Shown here piece by piece: positions 37,043 through 44,644 of a DNA stretch of 64,000 nucleotides. The notes beneath the pieces were generated by a model. The model saw only the letters and a program-made list of their open reading frames with translations, was not told the DNA's origin and did no database searches. The DNA is from an uncultured bacterium. Lineage in GTDB: Bacteria; Bacillota_I; Bacilli_A; RF39; UBA660. The translations under genes were made by a program, and so were the position numbers. The DNA lies in assembly GCA_949292245.1 (NCBI GenBank), contig CASEYV010000002.1, positions 43,675 through 107,674 of the forward strand, in the 5' to 3' direction. Each line of letters starts with the position of its first letter. The stretch's first letter is position 1.

Positions 37043-38484
37043 ATATAATCACAACCTAAATAAAATTCATCTTTTTTAGAAAAACTAATTTGTATAATAG
37101 TATCATCTGTAATATTTTGTTTAAGAGTGTATTCAAATTCTCCATTTTTACCTGTTTTTGTATCAATATTAATTAAAGCATAATTAATATAAAGTTTAAT
37201 TTCTTTATCTACACATGCATTATTTTCTTCATCTATTAATCTACCTGTTAATAGATAATCTTCTGTTGGTTCTCTATATACCAATTCAACATTATCAAAG
37301 TAAGTTACTAATTTTTCAATTTTAAACGGTATTTCTTTTTCTGCTTTATGACAAATTTTGCTATCAGTTGGAGTAAATACTATTTTAATAACTTTATCTC
37401 CACTTGTTTCTGGAGTATATGTATATGTGTCTGATAATACCGTTGTTGTTATTAATAATTCATCATCACAATATATATCTACTGTTCCTGTTAAATTTTG
37501 TATATCAGCACTAATATCGTATTTAAATTTATATAATAATTTAGTTCCAGCATCTAACTCTTCAAACGATATTATTGGATTTGCTATGTCTTTTACCGCA
37601 ATATTTTTTGTTATATTCAACCTATTAGTATTTTTTGTTTCTGGAATTTTGATATAAAATGTATTATCTCCAACAATAAAATTATCGATTTGAATTTCGT
37701 TTAATTGTTGAATTGGAATAATTATCTTATAATTGTTTTCTTCTATACCAACTTCCATTGATTCTTTATTAATCAACTCATCTGAATTGATTTTTATTTG
37801 AATATCTGCAGGCTGATTAATAAAAATATCTCCTTCTTGTATAGTTAATGTATATTCTACATCAACCTTATTAACACTAAAAGTTTTTGAAATAGTTGAT
37901 GATTTATATGTATTACTACCAGTAAAAGTAAAGGATATATTATAATCTCCAGCTGGAATATTTTTTAAAATAACAGTTGCAATACCGTTTTTATTTGTAA
38001 TTGCTTTTGCAAAATAATTAATTTCTTCAATGAAAATATTAATACTTCTATCGCTTAATACATCATCATTAGTCCTTAAAACGATATTAATTGTTTTATC
38101 TTCATTAAAATTAAAATCCTGTATATCTTCTACTTCTATTTGTGTTTCTATTTTATTTTCTTCTGGAAATGGATTTAACCCACTTTCACAAAAAGCATCT
38201 AAATCAGCCTTTGTATTAAAGGTTTGTCCTAAAAATGTTTCTTTACTTGATTCTATAGAATCAAGTTTATTTAGGAGTGTTTGAATCTTATCATATATAA
38301 CAGATGATATAAAACCATCATTTACAGTATTAACTATTGGTGGGATAATTGTTTGATTTTTTGTTATTTGTGTTTGTAAATTTTCATAAATAATAGAAAA
38401 ATTACTTTCTGTAATATCAAAAAATACTATTTTATATTTATTATCTTCAGCTGATATTATTTTATCTGCATGATAAATTGTCAA
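37036..38484 (-). CDS. Ig-like domain fibre protein
   Basis: 482 residues, TTG start with GGTGAT upstream. The N-terminal 110 residues resemble the paralogous gene downstream in the window (38490): both run from a Pro-rich strand into a helix and then FLGQTFNTKADLDAF / YLGINFDTLADLRDF. The rest is four to five Ig-like sandwiches, including NYFAKAITNKNGIATVILKN. It is a likely tail fibre shaft. It overlaps the 36659 gene by seven bases. Confidence 0.6.
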   Translation of the reverse strand: MTIYHADKIISAEDNKYKIVFFDITESNFSIIYENLQTQITKNQTIIPPIVNTVNDGFISSVIYDKIQTLLNKLDSIESSKETFLGQTFNTKADLDAFCESGLNPFPEENKIETQIEVEDIQDFNFNEDKTINIVLRTNDDVLSDRSINIFIEEINYFAKAITNKNGIATVILKNIPAGDYNISFTFTGSNTYKSSTISKTFSVNKVDVEYTLTIQEGDIFINQPADIQIKINSDELINKESMEVGIEENNYKIIIPIQQLNEIQIDNFIVGDNTFYIKIPETKNTNRLNITKNIAVKDIANPIISFEELDAGTKLLYKFKYDISADIQNLTGTVDIYCDDELLITTTVLSDTYTYTPETSGDKVIKIVFTPTDSKICHKAEKEIPFKIEKLVTYFDNVELVYREPTEDYLLTGRLIDEENNACVDKEIKLYINYALINIDTKTGKNGEFEYTLKQNITDDTIIQISFSKKDEFYLGCDYIC

Positions 38485-38489
38485 TTAAA

Positions 38490-39359
38490 TCACCTATTAA
38501 TAACTGTTGTTAAACTAGCGGGTTGATATATATTATCTCCATCAAATTTAACAGAAATTTTAGAAGTTTCTGTAATTTCAATTAATGGTGTTTCTCCATC
38601 ATCATTTGTAGTTAATATTCTTTCTTCATTATTTATTGTACACTTAATAATTCTATTTGCAATATGTATATCATCAACTGATACTAATGAAATTGAAAAT
38701 CCACTTTCATTAATATTTATAATTATTATAGATTCAATTTTTACTTCGTTGAATGTAGCTACAAATACTTGTTCGCATGGTAAATAATTTTGATTTCCTA
38801 AGAATGATACTGTAATATAATATGTTCCGCTTTCTTTTTCTAATTCAAAGTTGCACATACCACTTAAATCTGTAATTCTTGTATATATTTCATCATCATT
38901 AATTGTAATTTGAACATCTTCATTTGGAATTCCATTTCCATCATTATTAATTAATTTAAACGGCATTATGGCTTGTTCACCAACTTCAAAAACATAATTT
39001 ACTGAATCTGACTGAATTTGTGCATCATATTTACCTTCTGGTGTTGGAGCTGTACCATTTTCTTCAAAATCTCTTAAATCAGCTAATGTATCAAAATTAA
39101 TACCTAAATATTCACCAGTATCATCTTCTAAAGCATTTAATTTATTAAAAGCATATTGAATATTATTATAATCTTCTTTACTCATTAACCCAAATTCTTT
39201 CGTTGAAGAAGCCTCTGGGAGTATAATATTTTTTAAAATTTGTGATTCATCCCAAAAGTTATCTTCATCTACATTTAAAACGGTATTTTGGAGATTAATA
39301 TCAGTTAATACTTTTTTATTCTCTGCTGAAACATTTTTTTTTCTATTTTTAATTGTCAT
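38490..39359 (-). CDS. Ig-like fibre protein, paralogue of the 37036 gene
   Basis: 289 residues with the same N-terminal domain as the following gene (EYLGINFDTLADLRDFEE matches ETFLGQTFNTKADLDAF) and two Ig-like sandwiches (VQITINDDEIYTRITDLSGM). The shorter copy suggests duplication and domain loss. It probably forms a fibre or collar decoration with its neighbour. Confidence 0.55.
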   Translation of the reverse strand: MTIKNRKKNVSAENKKVLTDINLQNTVLNVDEDNFWDESQILKNIILPEASSTKEFGLMSKEDYNNIQYAFNKLNALEDDTGEYLGINFDTLADLRDFEENGTAPTPEGKYDAQIQSDSVNYVFEVGEQAIMPFKLINNDGNGIPNEDVQITINDDEIYTRITDLSGMCNFELEKESGTYYITVSFLGNQNYLPCEQVFVATFNEVKIESIIIININESGFSISLVSVDDIHIANRIIKCTINNEERILTTNDDGETPLIEITETSKISVKFDGDNIYQPASLTTVINR

Positions 39360-39366
39360 ACTATCA

Positions 39367-41052
39367 CTATATTACATTCATTGTGAATACTTTTTGTGCC
39401 ATTAACATATAGAAATCAGCCTGACCTTGTTTATTTGTTTTCTCATAAACTTCTATAAATCCAGTATATGTACCTTTGTTGAGATTTATTGTTATAGAAG
39501 TTCGACCATTCCCATCTGTTGGTTGAGGGTCTGTCATATGTCCGTCCCCTACATGAAAATAAGGGTAATCAATTCCGCCTAAATTTATTCTTACATCGTT
39601 ATTTTTAATTCCAACGCCATCAATATCAGTAATTTTAATATATAATCTATTATGTTGTTTTATATTAATGGCGTTCTTCCTTTGTACAAAAGATGTATTT
39701 GTATCTGAAATCATTATACTCCTTTGTTTCATAATAATTTCATTATCCCTACTAACGGTATTTTGCAAAGTATTTATTTTTTTTGCATTACTATTAATTA
39801 AGGAGGTATGACTTGATAATTGAGTATTAATATTTTTTATTTGATTATTAATAGAATTAATACTATTAGTTATATCTTGTGATACATCCTCTTCTATATT
39901 TGATAATCTATTATTTAAATTAGATAATTGAGTGTTTAAATTGTTAATTGAAGATGTTATTGATGTTTTATATGTATTAAACTCTTCTTTTGATACAAAA
40001 TAATTTTTTAAAGTATCTGTTAAATCAATATTATTATACTCTGAATCAATTTCTTCTCCATTAAATGTAATTGTGAATACTATATGGCTCTTTAACGCCG
40101 TTGTTAAGAATGGGTATACATAATCATCCCAATTATTAAATTCTGGTGTATTACCATTTGTATATCCTTGTTTTAATGCAGCAGATACACTATCCCAATT
40201 AATTTGCTGTAAGTGAGATTCAATCTCTGGAATAGATATTAAATTTATCCAATCTGTTGCTCCTTTATTTCTATATTGTAAATATAATGTTCCAGTTTCA
40301 TCTGGTCCTACTTGAAATTCTAAACCTACAGCTGTGGATAATGCTAATGGAGCTTCATACTCATCTGCATTAGGCATTTCATCTACAATAATATAAAATA
40401 CTCTCCAATTATTTTTATCTTCTTCTGGAAGTTCATCATATGATTCTTGTGTAATTAATTGGAAAATAATACCATTGACAGCATCAGCATTAATTAAAAT
40501 ATTTCCTTCGCTATCTGTTAAATCTCCAAGTAATTGTTCTAAAGTATCTTTTATATTATTAATTTCTTCATTTACCTCATCTAAATCAACTTTTAAAGCT
40601 CTTGTATCTAAATTATCTAAGATATTCCATAAAGCTTCAGTTAAATCATAATTATCTTTAACTGATTCTTCAGCATCTTTTAATATAACTTCAATATATT
40701 TATTATGAACATCTAAATCAGTTAATGGATTATCTGAATGTTCTAAATACATTGCATCAGTATATATGTATTGTGAATCTATTTGATTAACGATATTTGT
40801 TTTACCTAATTTAACTTCGTTTAATTGAAGTGAGTTATCAGCTTTTAATCCTTGTTCGGCTGTTGCGAAATCTATTGCTTGGTATTCTTCCCATTCTTCA
40901 TCTGGACTTTCTCTATATATTAAATAACGAGCTTTTAATTCACCAGCATCAGATTTAGCTTGGATAATTGCATCTATTAAATTTTTTAAATATTCCTCGT
41001 CCTCTTTATCCTCAAAAAGCTCTCCAATATAAAATTTTCTATTTGAACTCAT
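39367..41052 (-). CDS. Fibre protein with coiled coil and Ig-like end
   Basis: 561 residues. The N-terminal domain (FYIGELFEDKEDEEYLKN) probably attaches to the baseplate. A long coiled coil spans about residues 350-440 (TSSINNLNTQLSNLNNRLSN with the following INNQIKNINTQLSS). The C-terminal domain ends in an Ig-like module (RTSITINLNKGTYTGFIEVY). This is the order expected for a trimeric fibre. The gene follows the spike-like gene at 41062. Confidence 0.6.
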   Translation of the reverse strand: MSSNRKFYIGELFEDKEDEEYLKNLIDAIIQAKSDAGELKARYLIYRESPDEEWEEYQAIDFATAEQGLKADNSLQLNEVKLGKTNIVNQIDSQYIYTDAMYLEHSDNPLTDLDVHNKYIEVILKDAEESVKDNYDLTEALWNILDNLDTRALKVDLDEVNEEINNIKDTLEQLLGDLTDSEGNILINADAVNGIIFQLITQESYDELPEEDKNNWRVFYIIVDEMPNADEYEAPLALSTAVGLEFQVGPDETGTLYLQYRNKGATDWINLISIPEIESHLQQINWDSVSAALKQGYTNGNTPEFNNWDDYVYPFLTTALKSHIVFTITFNGEEIDSEYNNIDLTDTLKNYFVSKEEFNTYKTSITSSINNLNTQLSNLNNRLSNIEEDVSQDITNSINSINNQIKNINTQLSSHTSLINSNAKKINTLQNTVSRDNEIIMKQRSIMISDTNTSFVQRKNAINIKQHNRLYIKITDIDGVGIKNNDVRINLGGIDYPYFHVGDGHMTDPQPTDGNGRTSITINLNKGTYTGFIEVYEKTNKQGQADFYMLMAQKVFTMNVI

Positions 41053-41061
41053 ATTATCTAC

Positions 41062-41697
41062 CTAACTAATGATTTGTGGTTTCATATTTTTAATTTCTTT
41101 TGTTAATTCTTCTATTTCGTTTTTTAATGACTCTATTTCTTGTTTTTGAGAATTAAGAGTATCTTCCATTGCTTGTAATAATTCATTTTCTATACTACCA
41201 GTTATTTTAATATCTCCTGCCAAAAGAATACCATCTTTATCTAATTTAACAGAATTTTTATCAGTTTCTAAACTTATCATACCATTTTTTTCTGTTTTAG
41301 TTCCTAAAGTTAATATATTAGAACTAATATCTATATATGCTTCCATTTCTGCATTAATTTTGGTAATACTATAAATTTTAGATACTTCATCAACTGAAAT
41401 CTCTACTTTAACTTCATCTTTTGGGATTAAATATTCTTTTGTTTCAGTACATTCAGGAATTTGGAGCATAGCTTGTTGAAATTTACAATTATAAATTTTA
41501 GAACCAGTATTTACAACCCAGCCATCTTCTCTAATCTTATCTTTGATGATTTTTGTTAAAACACCTTCTTCTTGTTTAACATCATCACTATCTCTTTCTT
41601 GTTTATTAAGATGACCTCTTTCACTCTTAGTTCCAGCAAACTTCTGAAATCTATCTTTAAAAACGGTATTTGTACGCCTAAAACCTTTGTCTATCAT
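41062..41697 (-). CDS. Possible baseplate spike/puncturing protein
   Basis: 211 residues. A central OB-fold-like region (WVVNTGSKIYNCKFQQAM, then VKVEISVDEV) is followed by short beta repeats (ILTLGTKTEKNGMISLETD; NSVKLDKDGILLAGDIKI) and a C-terminal coiled coil. That order (OB fold, beta stalk) is like gpV/gp5-type spikes, though the coiled-coil end is odd. Position at the head of the baseplate run supports it. The call is tentative. Confidence 0.45.
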   Translation of the reverse strand: MIDKGFRRTNTVFKDRFQKFAGTKSERGHLNKQERDSDDVKQEEGVLTKIIKDKIREDGWVVNTGSKIYNCKFQQAMLQIPECTETKEYLIPKDEVKVEISVDEVSKIYSITKINAEMEAYIDISSNILTLGTKTEKNGMISLETDKNSVKLDKDGILLAGDIKITGSIENELLQAMEDTLNSQKQEIESLKNEIEELTKEIKNMKPQIIS

Positions 41698-41770
41698 ACT
41701 TTCACAAAAAATATTTTAATGAATATCGTTTTTATTAATAAAAAACTATAATTAATATTTAATTTTTTTG

Positions 41771-41790
41771 CAAAATATATATAAACACTT
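41771..41790 (-). promoter_or_regulatory. Possible TATA box before the baseplate run
   Basis: On the minus strand, AAGTGTTTATATATATTTTG lies about 75 bases before the ATG at 41697. The tract on its upstream side is T-rich after the dUTPase stop, consistent with termination there and re-initiation here. The 41698-41844 gap holds no convincing gene. Confidence 0.4.
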
Positions 41791-41844
41791 ATAATAAAAA
41801 AAGTTAATAAAAAAAGAGTTGAAAAATAAAAAAAATAAAAAAAA

Positions 41845-42360
41845 TTATTCTTGATAATCGCCGTTGTATACATCACTATTTTCTGCTTGTATATCTACGA
41901 GTTGAGCAAATCTAACACCACTTTCTAAATAAAATGGTTTATCGTTATGGTTTATTAAAAGAAAACTTAAATGACCATTAAAACCTGCATCACCCCAAGC
42001 AGAGCGTAAATCTACACCTGCTCTTAATAAACTTGAGCGGGGTAAATAGATTTGACCACTATTTCTATCGATTTGAATCTTTTCTTTTGTAACACCAATA
42101 TATGGAGTATTAGGTTCTAATTTATAAACACTTTTTACTTCACCTTGTAAATGAATAGTGTCTTTTTCTAATTCTTTTTGTTGTGGTAAGACTTTTATTT
42201 CTTTAATATGTGATTTTGTTCCTAAAAACATTCCATATGATGAATCATCTGATTTAAATGTCATTACTTTATCCAATGTTAAATCTACACCATTTGGTTG
42301 ATATTGGTCTTCATCTAAGTCAGGATACATATTTTTTAAAGTATATTTTCCATTAATCAT
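41845..42360 (-). CDS. dut: dUTPase of the dCTP-deaminase/dUTPase family
   Basis: GAGGTGAT precedes the ATG. The fold signature is complete: PNGVDLTLDKV (residues 22-32), PRSSLLRAGVD (107-117, with R108, S110, R113), D124-AGFNG-129 and the ending ESGVRFAQLVD. In dCTP deaminases the catalytic Glu follows this G-F-x-G strand; here that position is L134, so deamination is unlikely and hydrolysis of dUTP to dUMP and pyrophosphate is the better call. dUMP would feed the thymidylate synthase at 58996. Confidence 0.75.
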   Translation of the reverse strand: MINGKYTLKNMYPDLDEDQYQPNGVDLTLDKVMTFKSDDSSYGMFLGTKSHIKEIKVLPQQKELEKDTIHLQGEVKSVYKLEPNTPYIGVTKEKIQIDRNSGQIYLPRSSLLRAGVDLRSAWGDAGFNGHLSFLLINHNDKPFYLESGVRFAQLVDIQAENSDVYNGDYQE

Positions 42361-42369
42361 TCTATCACC

Positions 42370-42678
42370 TCAAATTTCTATACCTTTCTCTATTAATATT
42401 TCGTTTGTTGAAAGGTTTAAAAAATAAATTTTATTTTCTTTTTCAATGGTAAATAATCCAATTTTATCTAATTTATCTAATTCTTTTAAACTACTGTTTT
42501 TATAAACGAAATAGAAAACATCAGGTTCTAAAACAAATATATTTTCATAATCTGTTCCTTCAATTTTCTTTTGAATTGGTTTTAATTCTTCAAAAGTCAT
42601 AGTTTTTTCTTTAGAACGAAGAGAATAGATTAGTTGATAATCATCTTTTACTTTATAAATCTTCTCCAATTTCATCAA
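42370..42678 (-). CDS. Unknown 102-residue protein
   Basis: A small mixed alpha/beta protein between the dUTPase and the IS110-like gene, overlapping the latter's end by 26 bases. It has a basic N-terminus (KVKDDYQLIYSLRSKEK) and a beta-rich C-terminus. Translational coupling to its neighbours is likely. No motif recognised. Confidence 0.5.
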   Translation of the reverse strand: MMKLEKIYKVKDDYQLIYSLRSKEKTMTFEELKPIQKKIEGTDYENIFVLEPDVFYFVYKNSSLKELDKLDKIGLFTIEKENKIYFLNLSTNEILIEKGIEI

Positions 42679-43237
42679 GTTGCCTCCAGAAGTTATATAA
42701 TTCTTTTATAAATTTTTTTATAATAATTCTTTTAGCTTTATTAGTTATATGTTTTTCGCTAAGATTTGGATTTTTTTGTTCGTATTTTTGACAAGTATCT
42801 TCAAATATTAATGAGTATTCTAAGTTTCCTAATATAAGTTTATGCCCAATTCTTAAAAATGTATTATGGAGTCTTTTGTTATAAGTATTAGAATTTGGGG
42901 TAAAACCAGCATAAGCTAACAATTTTTTATATCCATAAAATCTTTCTATATCTTTAATTTCTGCTATTAATTCAGCCTTTTCATATATAGTTAAATATGT
43001 CATATTCTTAAGATAAAAAGTATATATTGGAATACTTTCAAGATTGTTTGATAATTCCATACCTATATTAGTAAGTATATCGTTTAATTGAACAATTGTT
43101 TTATTAAATAAATAACTTTTTTCATCATTAGATAGATTATTATTTTTTCTAATCTTCATTAACATTGAATTTTTTAATTTAATAACAGAACCTGCTTCAT
43201 CAGATAATATTTTTATTTTATCAATCTCGTTAGTCAT
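42653..43237 (-). CDS. Protein related to the C-terminal domain of IS110-family transposases
   Basis: 194 residues. Residues 82-115 (TIYEKAELIAEIKDIERFYG, then KKLLAYAGFTP) and RLHNTFLRIGHKLILGNL match the second domain of IS110/IS116 transposases: 'A-x-x-L-x-A-E-I-g-D-I-x-R-F' followed by 'L-x-A-Y-A-G-x-x-P' and then a 'K-x-G-x-x-x-L' helix. The N-terminal DEDD RuvC-like nuclease is missing, so it cannot transpose alone. It is in the replication/repair cluster and could be a domesticated DNA-binding protein, or a remnant. Confidence 0.55.
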   Translation of the reverse strand: MTNEIDKIKILSDEAGSVIKLKNSMLMKIRKNNNLSNDEKSYLFNKTIVQLNDILTNIGMELSNNLESIPIYTFYLKNMTYLTIYEKAELIAEIKDIERFYGYKKLLAYAGFTPNSNTYNKRLHNTFLRIGHKLILGNLEYSLIFEDTCQKYEQKNPNLSEKHITNKAKRIIIKKFIKELYNFWRQLDEIGEDL

Positions 43238-43241
43238 ATTA

Positions 43242-43502
43242 TTACCTCATTTGTTTTAATGGTCTTTTAATAATATAATAAAATTCGCAAATGAATTCTT
43301 TTCCGTAATTATCTTTTTTTATTTTATATTCTTCTCTAAGTGCTTGTATATCAATATCATACATTTTACACATTTCACTTATATAAGACCTTGCAACATT
43401 AAATTCTTGACCTATTTTATCCAATGATTTACCTGCTTTAATTTCATTAATTAAACGGTCTTTTGGAATTTTTTTTCTTGGTCTAAACTTCCTTTTACTC
43501 AT
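43242..43502 (-). CDS. Small helix-turn-helix DNA-binding protein
   Basis: The ATG at 43502 (MSKRKFRPRKK) overlaps the stop of the nuclease gene by four bases; an open frame extends 12 bases upstream. After a basic arm there is a clear HTH: SLDKIGQEFNVARSYISEMC (about residues 30-49). It is likely a regulator or DNA-binding partner of the nuclease. 86 residues. Confidence 0.6.
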   Translation of the reverse strand: MSKRKFRPRKKIPKDRLINEIKAGKSLDKIGQEFNVARSYISEMCKMYDIDIQALREEYKIKKDNYGKEFICEFYYIIKRPLKQMR

Positions 43503-44173
43503 TCTGAACCACATTCATATATACTTTTTAATCTTCTAAGTCTTTCAACTAAAGTTTTTCCAACACCGTTTATTTTTAGAAGTTCTTCATCACTTGCTTC
43601 TAAAACAGCCTTTGGTGATTTAAATTCATCTAAAAGTAATTTAGCTTTTTTATACCCAATACCGTTTAAAGAAGTAAGAATATTTATATCAGTTCTTCCA
43701 AGATTTTCTGGTCTATCTTTCCTAAATCCAGTCCTACCTTTGATTAACTCTTCACAACAAAACAAACATGTATTAAGAAAATCTATTTCTGTTTCAACTC
43801 TAATTACAGGTATTCCAAAATTTAAACTGATATTTGCTATCATTTTATTTACACTATTTTTTGTAAGATTTTTAAGAATTGGAACTGTCCTTAATAAACT
43901 ATTATCTCCATAAATTATTAAAACGGAGTTGTCATGTTCAGATAATCTTAAAGCTTGGTCATGAATTCTTTTTTTTATATATGAAGAACAAAAATCACGG
44001 ATTTCTTTTCTTTCAATATATAATTCTTCGTTATTATTTAATACAAATAAGTAATCGCCATCAGCCAAAGAAGCTTCTACTGGAAATACCCCTTTCTTTT
44101 TAAAAAATGCAGAAGCCTTTTTACCAAAATTTTGCTCCCTTGTATCAACAATTACTTTCTTTACATAATCCAA
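43499..44173 (-). CDS. ERCC4/XPF-family nuclease with HhH domain
   Basis: TTG start with GGTGAT five bases upstream. The nuclease core is intact: VDTREQ (9-14), ADGDYLF (37-43), and IERKEIRD (53-60), the GDXn-ERKx3D active site. Residues about 166-215 form a tandem helix-hairpin-helix (LNGIGYKKAKLLLDEF; LLKINGVGKTLVERL). XPF/Mus81 relatives cut branched or flapped DNA at the junction; archaeal PCNA often stimulates them. In this virus it may resolve replication intermediates. A similar HhH occurs in the tape measure. Confidence 0.85.
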   Translation of the reverse strand: MDYVKKVIVDTREQNFGKKASAFFKKKGVFPVEASLADGDYLFVLNNNEELYIERKEIRDFCSSYIKKRIHDQALRLSEHDNSVLIIYGDNSLLRTVPILKNLTKNSVNKMIANISLNFGIPVIRVETEIDFLNTCLFCCEELIKGRTGFRKDRPENLGRTDINILTSLNGIGYKKAKLLLDEFKSPKAVLEASDEELLKINGVGKTLVERLRRLKSIYECGSE

Positions 44174-44206
44174 ATTATCACCTAAATATATATATTTTAT
44201 AAAAAT

Positions 44207-44635
44207 TTATACACTATCTTGACCCCTGTGTTTAGCATCAATAATTCTTTGGAAATAATCATCTAATTTATATTGAAATAATTTTATAACATATGTACAG
44301 TTTGCACCTAATGAAAGAGATAATCCATAAGGAGTCCATGGGTACTCCTCACAGTTTTCGAAAAAACGATTATCTCTTGAGGTACAACGATGTGTTTCTG
44401 GGTCATAATGATAACAACCATTACCTTTACAACAATATCCACATATAGCACAAAACTCAATTTTATTTTTAACAAATTCTTTAGTAAATACAGCAGCATT
44501 ATCTATTATAAGTTGATGAATAATATCTTTTTTGTATTCCATTGAAAGCTCTTCAAATTCATATCTATAATATTCAACTAAAAAATTTTCTACACGCTCT
44601 AATCCAGATGGTTGATTTGTTACAAAATTTGACAT
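44207..44635 (-). CDS. YkgJ-like cysteine-cluster protein
   Basis: A 142-residue protein with the pattern C62-x2-C65-x2-CC (68-69), then C74, C84, C95 and C113 (FCAICGYCCKGNGC). This is the YkgJ/UPF0153 type cluster, thought to hold an Fe-S or zinc centre; the function is not established. It sits between the ERCC4 nuclease and the polymerase gene. In the cluster it may be a metal-dependent partner in DNA metabolism. Confidence 0.6.
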   Translation of the reverse strand: MSNFVTNQPSGLERVENFLVEYYRYEFEELSMEYKKDIIHQLIIDNAAVFTKEFVKNKIEFCAICGYCCKGNGCYHYDPETHRCTSRDNRFFENCEEYPWTPYGLSLSLGANCTYVIKLFQYKLDDYFQRIIDAKHRGQDSV

Positions 44636-44644
44636 TTTATTACC

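Noticed and set aside
41694..41876. 60-residue hydrophobic open frame on the minus strand
   Set aside because: It starts inside the dUTPase gene, covers an AT-rich gap with promoter-like sequence, and its hydrophobicity follows from T-rich codons.
42653..43237. A complete IS110 insertion sequence
   Set aside because: Only the C-terminal transposase domain is present and no element ends were found.
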